The translations under genes and the position numbers were made by a program. A DNA stretch of 9,674 bases, taken from Candidatus Roizmanbacteria bacterium CG_4_9_14_0_2_um_filter_39_13 (lineage in GTDB: Bacteria > Patescibacteriota > Microgenomatia > UBA1406 > GWC2-37-13). The DNA lies in the NCBI GenBank assembly GCA_002788865.1, contig PFSC01000075.1:4081-13754 (forward strand). The letters run 5' to 3'. Positions 1-4,261 of the stretch are shown here, piece after piece. The notes below the pieces were generated by a model. It worked only from the letters and a program-made list of their open reading frames with translations, was not told the DNA's origin and searched no databases. Numbering within the stretch: the first letter of the stretch is position 1; each line of letters starts with the position of its first letter.

Positions 1-332
1 TATGGCGTGCTGGGGCGCATAATATCCGATGTAGTGTCTGTCAAAATTTTAGCGTGTTTATCAAGATTGGTAGCTTGATTACTACCCAAAATTACAGCAT
101 GTGTCAAATAATATTCCTCAGGGTGACTGCCATTTTCTTGACATTTACCTCCTGTCCATAATCCAAGCGTATCGCGTAAAGTTTCAAACGATACAAGTGG
201 CAGATCCAAATGATCAAAAAGTGAAGCATATTCAGGTCCAACTAGCATCGTTTCATTGTGCATTGCATAGCGATTCCTACCTCTTCCATAAAGGTCGAAT
301 TCGACTAACTGTTCACAGTTTAATGATGACAT
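1..332 (-). CDS. Unrecognised protein, N-terminal 110 residues (runs off the left edge)
   Basis: An open frame on the minus strand starts at an ATG (332-330) and continues for 110 codons to base 1 without a stop, so only the N-terminal part is in the window. It begins MSSLNCEQLVEFDLYGRGRN and later contains GLWTGGKCQENGSHPEEYY (about residues 57-75). The composition is acidic and soluble, with no signal peptide or membrane segment. I do not recognise the family. The start is well supported: a strong Shine-Dalgarno GGGAGG (342-347 on the minus strand) lies 9 nt ahead of the ATG, and a promoter-like region and a structured leader lie upstream. It points the same way as recR but is about 380 nt downstream of it, beyond a MITE-like element, so it is probably its own transcription unit. 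A shorter frame on the opposite strand (101-370) overlaps it. I prefer the minus frame because of its ribosome site and because it stays open to the edge. Confidence 0.72.
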   Translation of the reverse strand, partial: MSSLNCEQLVEFDLYGRGRNRYAMHNETMLVGPEYASLFDHLDLPLVSFETLRDTLGLWTGGKCQENGSHPEEYYLTHAVILGSNQATNLDKHAKILTDTTSDIMRPSTP

Positions 333-334
333 AT

Positions 335-410
335 AAAAAAACCTCCCGATTCTTGGGCGGATGGTTGTAATCGTTATTCAAATATCAACTACAAGCCGCC
401 CGAGCCCAAG
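335..410 (-). promoter_or_regulatory. Structured 5' leader with competing hairpins and a terminator-like stem over the SD
   Basis: Read on the minus strand, three short GC segments can pair in two exclusive ways. GGGCGG (401-396), helped by TTGTA (394-390), can pair with CCGCCC (360-355) plus TACAA (369-365), giving a long hairpin with a small bulge that leaves the Shine-Dalgarno free. Alternatively CCGCCC (360-355) can fold over a 7-nt loop onto GGGAGG (347-342), which is the Shine-Dalgarno itself: five G-C pairs and one mismatch, followed directly by a run of seven T (341-335). That second stem would look like an intrinsic terminator and would also hide the ribosome site. A third possibility is CTTGGGC (410-404) with GCCCAAG (358-352). 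The segments are visible in the sequence; the switching role is inference, and no known riboswitch class is recognised. Confidence 0.4.
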
Positions 411-460
411 TAAGGGATATAGCTCGAACAAAAGCAGTAGTATGATATGTTATCTTCATA

Positions 461-475
461 TAGACTATAAGTCTA
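461..475. promoter_or_regulatory. Operator-like interrupted palindrome over the putative -10
   Basis: TAGACT (461-466) and AGTCTA (470-475) are perfect 6-bp arms separated by ATA. The right arm coincides with the proposed minus-strand -10 box, so a dimeric repressor bound here would block the promoter. The palindrome is seen directly; operator function is inference. Confidence 0.3.
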
Positions 476-498
476 CTTGATTACTTAAAGCTTGTCAA
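470..498 (-). promoter_or_regulatory. Putative sigma70-type promoter for the leftward partial gene
   Basis: On the minus strand a perfect TTGACA (498-493) is followed after exactly 17 nt by TAGACT (475-470), a 4/6 match to the -10 consensus. Transcription from here would start near 463 and give a leader of about 130 nt before the ATG at 332, covering the hairpin segments. The -35 sits in one arm of a 10-bp inverted repeat (493-536), and the -10 lies in a 15-bp interrupted palindrome (461-475), both possible operator sites. The -10 is only moderate, so this is tentative. Confidence 0.4.
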
Positions 499-536
499 GA
501 AGGTTTAAAACCCATAAGAGTTCACTCTTCTTGACA
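493..536. repeat. 10-bp perfect inverted repeat, 24-nt spacer
   Basis: TGTCAAGAAG (493-502) is exactly inverted as CTTCTTGACA (527-536), with 24 nt between. Each arm contains a TTGACA facing outward. It lies between the promoter of the leftward gene and the MITE-like element. It could be a regulator site, a factor-independent hairpin, or the remains of another small inverted-repeat element. There is no T-run next to it, so a terminator is not favoured. Confidence 0.5.
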
Positions 537-541
537 CACAT

Positions 542-658
542 TGTCATTCCTGCCCCCGATCGGAGTCGAGGGCAGGCTCCGACGGGAATCCATTCTCCAG
601 ACTATTTCAACAATCTGGATCCGTCCCCGTGAAAACGGGGATCGGGTCGGGGATGACA
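542..658. mobile_element. MITE-like palindromic intergenic element, 117 bp
   Basis: The element starts TGTCATTCC and ends with the near-inverse GGGGATGACA, giving imperfect terminal inverted repeats of about 9-10 bp. Inside are three hairpins. CCTGCCC (549-555) pairs with GGGCAGG (570-576). TCCAGA (596-601) pairs with TCTGGA (614-619). TCCCCGT (624-630) pairs with ACGGGGA (635-641) around a GAAA tetraloop. It is far more GC-rich than its surroundings and has no coding frame. The pattern of a GTCATTCC-type start, a GGGAATCCA-type middle and a GATGAC end matches my recollection of dispersed palindromic repeats in several bacterial groups. No clear target-site duplication is visible. It sits downstream of recR on the minus strand and could also act in 3'-end formation. 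Confidence 0.6.
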
Positions 659-713
659 CAAAATAATAATTGATGTATTGTGATATAGTTTTGTCAAAGA
701 CTGTGAACTGTTA

Positions 714-1358
714 CTAAAACCCACGCCTATTCTCAAGTGCCTTTCGCAGAGTCATGTAGTCGGCATATTCGAGATTCCCTCCCATCGGCATACCATATCC
801 CAGTCGAGTTATTGTGAATTCTAATGAATGCTCCTTTTTAAGCTCTTGAAGTCTATTTCGTAGATACATCGCAGTAGCCTCACCTTCCATGTCAGGATTT
901 GTCGCAAGAATCACTTCTTTTACGATCGATGGCGTCACGTGACCATTGGTTTTCGGCTTCAAACGAGTAAAAAGCTCCTCAAGAAAGATATCATCTGGAC
1001 CTATGTGGTTCAAGGGGTCTATCCGACCATGAAGTACGTGATACATCCCGTCATAGATATCTCCAGTTTCGAGGGAGAGAAGATCAAGGACATCTTCGAC
1101 GACGGTTATACGAGTGCCGTCTCGCGCACTATCATCACATACGCCACAGAGCTCTTCTTCCGTGAGATTCATACAAATTTTGCACCGTTTTGTTTGTGCC
1201 TTCAGTTTTGCAACTTGTTCTGAAAAATCTTTGAGATCTTCATCAGGCATCCGAAGAAGATAGAAGGCGAGTCGATTCGCGGACTTTTCTCCAATTCCAG
1301 GAAGCCTCTCGAGAAAAAATGAGACCTGCTTGAGTGATTTTGGTAGTGAATTTGACAT
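714..1358 (-). CDS. recR: Recombination mediator protein RecR
   Basis: RecR works with RecO (and RecF) to load RecA onto single-stranded DNA coated with SSB during gap repair; the family forms ring-shaped, clamp-like oligomers in the cytoplasm. The 214-aa product has all expected parts in order. A helix-hairpin-helix is at residues 19-35 (LPGIGEKSANRLAFYLL). A C4 zinc finger uses C59, C62, C71 and C74. A Toprim domain follows, with VVED (86-89), the HGRIDPLNHIGP segment (110-121) and ATNPDMEGE (152-160). The C-terminal signature GMPMGGNLEYAD is at 189-200. The length is slightly above the usual size of about 200. The start ATG at 1358 has AGGA 4 nt ahead on the minus strand and the stop is TAG at 716-714. 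It lies 116 nt downstream of RNase J in the same direction, possibly co-transcribed, and not in the common dnaX-ybaB-recR setting. No T-rich intrinsic terminator follows. Confidence 0.97.
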   Translation of the reverse strand: MSNSLPKSLKQVSFFLERLPGIGEKSANRLAFYLLRMPDEDLKDFSEQVAKLKAQTKRCKICMNLTEEELCGVCDDSARDGTRITVVEDVLDLLSLETGDIYDGMYHVLHGRIDPLNHIGPDDIFLEELFTRLKPKTNGHVTPSIVKEVILATNPDMEGEATAMYLRNRLQELKKEHSLEFTITRLGYGMPMGGNLEYADYMTLRKALENRRGF

Positions 1359-1369
1359 ATGTTCCTGTC

Positions 1370-1399
1370 ATCCTTCTCCGCCAGCTGGCGGAGAAGGAT
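1370..1399. repeat. Perfect 30-bp palindrome ahead of recR
   Basis: A 15-bp arm starting ATCCTTCTCCGCCAG is followed with no spacer by its exact inverse, giving a symmetric 30-bp sequence with core CCGCCAGCTGGCGG. In RNA it would form a very strong hairpin about 11 nt upstream of the recR start. On the minus strand it also forms most of a tiny frame, ATG at 1403 to TGA at 1368, encoding MDPSPPAGGEG, which ends 9 nt before the recR ATG. From memory, GC-rich CCGCCAGCTGGCGG-type palindromes recur between genes in CPR genomes, so a dispersed repeat is the likeliest reading. An RNase J-recR processing or attenuation site is an alternative. Confidence 0.65.
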
Positions 1400-1474
1400 C
1401 CATGTTTTCTGGTTTCTTCGTTTTGCATTTCAACGTTGTGCGATTTGCGGTACACGTTACACGACTCGCGATCC

Positions 1475-3145
1475 TCACACTTGTATCACGTCAACCAACA
1501 CGAGTGGTCGGCGTCCCCGTTTTTCAAAGAAAAACTGTTCTAGGAGATTTCCTGCTTCTTTTTTGTAATTTGCGGTGTCCACGACGACCCCCTGAGTTTT
1601 ATTGAGAGATTTTTCGAGCATATGACCTGCATCATCAAACATCGTGTCTTCATTTTTCTCGAATACAAATCCTCGTGAGAAAAACTTTGGACTCATAGAG
1701 ATTTTTGCATTTGTGTCAATCATGATCACCGTGACAACAATACCATCCGACGAAAGGGTTTGTCTGTCGCGAAGTACCGCATTTCCGATATCTCCCACAC
1801 CATAGGCATCCACATAGATACTCTTTGTCTCGACAGAATTTCCTTTGGTCATTCCAGACTTAGTAAACCACATCGTATCTCCTTCGCTGATGAGTGCGAT
1901 ATCTTCACTTTTGTGACCAAGTTCGTTCATCAGATTTTCATACTGTCTCTGGTGTCTCAATGTGCCACCGATTGGAAGAAGAAATCTAGGTTTCGTAAAC
2001 CGTGCAAGAAGTTTTAGATCTTCTTGACTTCCGTGACCCGAAGCATGGAGCTGATCCTGGATATCAGGATAGACCACATCAGCGCCCTGTAGTGAGAGCT
2101 CTTCGATCACCGCATATACTTCGTGTTCATTACCAGGGATTGGATCAGATGAGAATACGATCTTATCTTCTTTTCCAATTTTTATATATTTATTCTGTTG
2201 TCTTGCCATCTTTGATAAGGCAGAGTTGTACTGTCCTTGGGAACCCGCCGCAATCACACAGACTTTATTTGGAGGAAGTTTGGCAATCTCTTGTTCTTTT
2301 CCTCGAAGAATGTTGGGAATCGGCAAATAGCCAAGACCTGCCGCCGCATCGGTGTTTTGTTTCATCGAACGACCCAAAAACACAACTTTTCGATTGAATT
2401 TCACGGCCGCATCTACACACTGTCTGATTCGTGAGATGTTTGATGAAAATGTCGTCATGATGAATTTTCCTTTGGTCTTGCGCATCTCGTCCTCAAATGT
2501 CTGTCCGACGATAGACTCTGACGCAGTCATACCGGGGCGTTCGGCACCAAGTGCATCTGATAGAAGACAAAGTACTCCATCTTCGCCCGCTTGGGTGATC
2601 TCATGGAAGTCAGGGGATTTGTTGTAGGGTGGGGTAAGATCAAATTTGAAATCAGGTCCATGATACATAGTGCCGACTGCTGTTTTTATCAAAATATGAG
2701 TCGCGTCAGGAATCGAGTGCGTGACATGGATGAACCGTGCTTGAAATCTGCCAAGTTCATACCACTTGCGATATTCAATCTCTTGAATGTGAATCGGTGA
2801 CCCAAGCTCTTTGAATTTATTTTGGATAAACATTTTTGTCAATTTGCTTGCGTAGATAGGTGGTCGTCCGAGCTTTTCATAATAAAATGGGAGTGCGCCG
2901 ATATGATCTTCGTGACCATGCGTGAAGAGAATTGCGCGAATTTTATCGGTCTTATCTTCAAGATATGAGATGTCTGGAATAATCAGATCTACTCCAAACT
3001 CTGTAGCATCGGGAAAGCCCATTCCACAGTCTACAATGAGTATGTCAGTAAGCTCATCACCGTTATAAAGCTCGTACACATACATGTTTTTTGTAACGCC
3101 TACTACACCGCCCAAAGGTACAAATCTAAGTCGTATGTTATCCAT
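1475..3145 (-). CDS. rnj: Ribonuclease J (metallo-beta-lactamase/beta-CASP RNase)
   Basis: RNase J combines 5'-to-3' exonuclease and endonuclease activity in mRNA decay and rRNA maturation. Counting from the ATG at 3145 (556 aa), the beta-lactamase core carries the metal motif THGHEDH at 75-81. H143 lies in THSIPDA and D165 in HGPDFKFD. The beta-CASP insertion includes FSSNISRIRQ (233-242) and GRSM (258-261). Motif B is HASGHGSQEDL (367-377), and a C-terminal domain of about 110 residues follows. The length is typical. One oddity: the motif C histidine, normally in P-V-H-G-E 22 residues after the motif B histidine, is glycine here (PIGG, G393), with a histidine at 398 nearby. A GTG at 3151 would add two residues, but the promoter geometry places the transcription start at or inside the ATG, so I chose 3145. 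Stop is TGA at 1477-1475. recR follows downstream. Confidence 0.95.
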   Translation of the reverse strand: MDNIRLRFVPLGGVVGVTKNMYVYELYNGDELTDILIVDCGMGFPDATEFGVDLIIPDISYLEDKTDKIRAILFTHGHEDHIGALPFYYEKLGRPPIYASKLTKMFIQNKFKELGSPIHIQEIEYRKWYELGRFQARFIHVTHSIPDATHILIKTAVGTMYHGPDFKFDLTPPYNKSPDFHEITQAGEDGVLCLLSDALGAERPGMTASESIVGQTFEDEMRKTKGKFIMTTFSSNISRIRQCVDAAVKFNRKVVFLGRSMKQNTDAAAGLGYLPIPNILRGKEQEIAKLPPNKVCVIAAGSQGQYNSALSKMARQQNKYIKIGKEDKIVFSSDPIPGNEHEVYAVIEELSLQGADVVYPDIQDQLHASGHGSQEDLKLLARFTKPRFLLPIGGTLRHQRQYENLMNELGHKSEDIALISEGDTMWFTKSGMTKGNSVETKSIYVDAYGVGDIGNAVLRDRQTLSSDGIVVTVIMIDTNAKISMSPKFFSRGFVFEKNEDTMFDDAGHMLEKSLNKTQGVVVDTANYKKEAGNLLEQFFFEKRGRRPLVLVDVIQV

Positions 3146-3153
3146 ATCCACTC

Positions 3154-3182
3154 ATTATCGCATGATATACTGAAAGAATCAA
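3154..3182 (-). promoter_or_regulatory. Promoter of RNase J, implying a leaderless or near-leaderless mRNA
   Basis: On the minus strand TTGATT (3182-3177) is separated by exactly 17 nt from GATAAT (3159-3154). The expected start of transcription, 6-8 nt past the -10, falls at 3145-3148, on or next to the ATG at 3145. There is no good Shine-Dalgarno before that ATG, which fits leaderless initiation. The box matches are seen; the transcription start is inferred. Confidence 0.5.
3163..3171 (+). promoter_or_regulatory. Extended -10 promoter of the DUF59 gene
   Basis: TGaTATACT (3163-3171) matches the extended -10 form TGnTATAAT except at one base, with no convincing -35. The transcription start would be near 3178. 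It lies between the -10 and -35 of the opposing RNase J promoter, so the two polymerases would compete for the same 40 bp. The tRNA promoter at 4123-4131 has the same extended -10 style. Confidence 0.45.
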
Positions 3183-3205
3183 TTGTGAGTACAAAATGTA
3201 TCGGT

Positions 3206-3505
3206 ATGCCAACAACAAAACAAGTAGAAAACAAACTATATGACGTCATGGATCCAGAGCTGGACATGTCTATCATGGATCTTGGTTTGGTATACAAAGT
3301 CACGGTGAACAAAACAAAAGTACATATAAAGATGACTCTGACCAGTTTGGGATGCCCACTGTTTGACACAATTCAGGAAGAGATCAATCACAAAGTCTCA
3401 AGCCTTGGAGTAAAAGAAAAAGATATCGAGATTGAGCTGACCTTTGACCCACCCTGGTCTATGGATCAGATGTCTGAAAAAGCAAAAGCAACGCTTGGGA
3501 TCTAA
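3206..3505 (+). CDS. DUF59/MIP18-family metal-sulfur cluster assembly protein (SufT/PaaD-like)
   Basis: This is a small single-domain protein of the family that includes SufT, PaaD and eukaryotic MIP18/CIAO2, which help mature or deliver iron-sulfur clusters. From the ATG at 3206 (99 aa) it shows VMDPEL (14-19), DLGLVY (25-30), the conserved cysteine in TSLGCP (C50), and the C-terminal pattern DPPW (81-84) then MSEKAKATLG (89-98). Length and motif order are normal for the stand-alone form. An in-frame GTG at 3185 would add seven residues (MSTKCIG); neither start has a Shine-Dalgarno, and I prefer the ATG because family members usually begin about ten residues before the V-x-DPEL segment. It is divergent from RNase J. 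No suf or isc genes are in view, so the exact client is unknown. Confidence 0.9.
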   Translation: MPTTKQVENKLYDVMDPELDMSIMDLGLVYKVTVNKTKVHIKMTLTSLGCPLFDTIQEEINHKVSSLGVKEKDIEIELTFDPPWSMDQMSEKAKATLGI

Positions 3506-3541
3506 TCAGCTCCTCAGCGACTCAGCAATTCAGCAGTTCAG
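3506..3541 (+). repeat. 8-bp-period tandem repeat (TCAGCNNN, 4.5 units)
   Basis: Directly after the TAA stop of the DUF59 gene come TCAGCTCC, TCAGCGAC, TCAGCAAT, TCAGCAGT and a final TCAG. Five positions of each octamer are constant and three vary. It fills most of the 50-nt gap before the next ATG. There is no T-run or strong hairpin. The origin (slippage-expanded repeat or a protein-binding array) is unknown. Confidence 0.7.
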
Positions 3542-3555
3542 TATTTTCAAAAACC

Positions 3556-4113
3556 ATGTTTACCAAAAAACAACCGAAGACAAAAAATCTCATTCAAGAT
3601 TCGTTTGAAAAGGTCGCAGAGCTGGGGATCGATACAGCGCGCCAGGCAGTAGGCGAGATCACCAAAACCTTCAACCCTATAGTTGCAAACTTTGAAAACC
3701 CTACACGCCGAGAACGAGAAAAGGGGAATCAAAATTTCTCCGATCTCGACTTTAACAAACTTCAGAAGCAGTACGATCATCAGGATTCATCGAAGCTTGA
3801 TGCAGTCCGCTCCCAGATCGGTGGAGAAGAAAATACACCAAATCCCAAACAACAAGAGTATGATTATCATCACCGGGTAAAACGTGAGGAAGAAGAGTAT
3901 CTTGCCAAAAAAGAGCAGGAAGAAGAGGAAGAAAAACGGCAGGAAGCATATGAAGAGCAAGAAAAGGCGCGACTGGAACAAGAACGTCAAAGAAGTCAAT
4001 CCCAAAGTGCACCAAAAGGAAAGATACGTAAATCAATCCTTGGAGGAAAGGGGAACCAAAAGTCTACGACTGGGCTTCCGCCAGAGTTTCGACCTGACTC
4101 GGGAAAACAATGA
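3556..4113 (+). CDS. Charged coiled-coil protein of unknown function
   Basis: A 185-aa, strongly hydrophilic protein. Residues 1-45 (MFTKKQPKTKNLIQDSFEKV onward) could form an amphipathic helical region. Residues 99-147 are a Glu/Lys/Gln-rich stretch (REEEEYLAKKEQEEEEEKRQ) that should be a long helix or coiled coil. Residues 153-185 form a basic tail with PKGKIRKSILGG and then LPPEFRPDSGKQ. No signal peptide or membrane segment is present. The layout of a helical start, charged middle and short basic tail is one I associate with uncharacterised CPR proteins, but I cannot name the family with certainty. The start ATG at 3556 has no clear Shine-Dalgarno; the stop is TGA at 4111-4113. It is 50 nt after the DUF59 gene and probably co-transcribed with it. 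The tRNA promoter begins 10 nt past its stop. Confidence 0.8.
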   Translation: MFTKKQPKTKNLIQDSFEKVAELGIDTARQAVGEITKTFNPIVANFENPTRREREKGNQNFSDLDFNKLQKQYDHQDSSKLDAVRSQIGGEENTPNPKQQEYDYHHRVKREEEEYLAKKEQEEEEEKRQEAYEEQEKARLEQERQRSQSQSAPKGKIRKSILGGKGNQKSTTGLPPEFRPDSGKQ

Positions 4114-4122
4114 GCGCGAGAG

Positions 4123-4131
4123 TGATATAAT
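4123..4131 (+). promoter_or_regulatory. Extended -10 promoter of tRNA-Pro
   Basis: TGaTATAAT (4123-4131) is a perfect extended -10 box. The start of transcription would be near 4138, about 4 nt ahead of the mature tRNA end at 4142. No good -35 is seen, which is normal for extended -10 promoters. Confidence 0.6.
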
Positions 4132-4141
4132 TGGAATGTCA

Positions 4142-4215
4142 CGGGGATTAGCTCAGATGGCTAGAGCGCAGCGTTCGGGACGCTGAGGTCGTCAGTTCAA
4201 GTCTGATATCCCCGA
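4142..4215 (+). tRNA. tRNA-Pro, anticodon CGG
   Basis: A complete 74-nt cloverleaf. The acceptor CGGGGAT (4142-4148) pairs with ATCCCCG (4208-4214). The D stem is GCTC/GAGC (4151-4154 and 4164-4167). The anticodon stem is CAGCG/CGCTG (4169-4173 and 4181-4185) with loop TTCGGGA, placing CGG at 4176-4178 and G at position 37. The T arm is GTCAG-TTCAAGT-CTGAT (4191-4207). C1-G72 with discriminator A73 (4215) and G37 are the usual bacterial proline identity features. The 3' CCA is not encoded (the sequence continues CATAG), so it must be added by a nucleotidyltransferase. The tRNA reads CCG codons. It lies between the coiled-coil gene and the SWIM gene block, all in the same direction. Confidence 0.97.
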
Positions 4216-4261
4216 CATAGGAATTTTGCACATTTTCCTGACTCATATATCCAATATTGAC

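Noticed and set aside
101..370. Plus-strand frame of 89 codons with a GTG start
   Set aside because: It lies opposite the leftward partial gene, has no ribosome site, and its 3' part is made from the leader hairpin region (GRI..., FLGGWL). The minus frame has a strong Shine-Dalgarno and stays open to the edge.
624..660. Hairpin CCCCGT-GAAA-ACGGGG as an intrinsic terminator for recR
   Set aside because: On the minus strand no T-run follows the stem; it is better explained as part of the MITE-like element, although it could still influence 3' ends.
939..1223. Plus-strand frame inside recR
   Set aside because: It is the antisense of a clear RecR protein with all motifs intact; no ribosome site or recognisable domain.
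1330..1605. Several plus-strand frames across the recR start and RNase J end
   Set aside because: They arise from the palindrome at 1370-1399 and the antisense of two well-supported genes.
3884..4186. Second plus-strand frame (100 codons) across the coiled-coil gene end and tRNA
   Set aside because: It is a shadow of the Lys/Glu-rich coding region and runs into the tRNA gene.
4226..4261. TTG start adding 12 residues to the SWIM protein
   Set aside because: AGGA is only 3 nt ahead of the TTG, the added residues (MHIFLTHISNID) do not fit a SWIM-family N-terminus, and the ATG at 4262 does.
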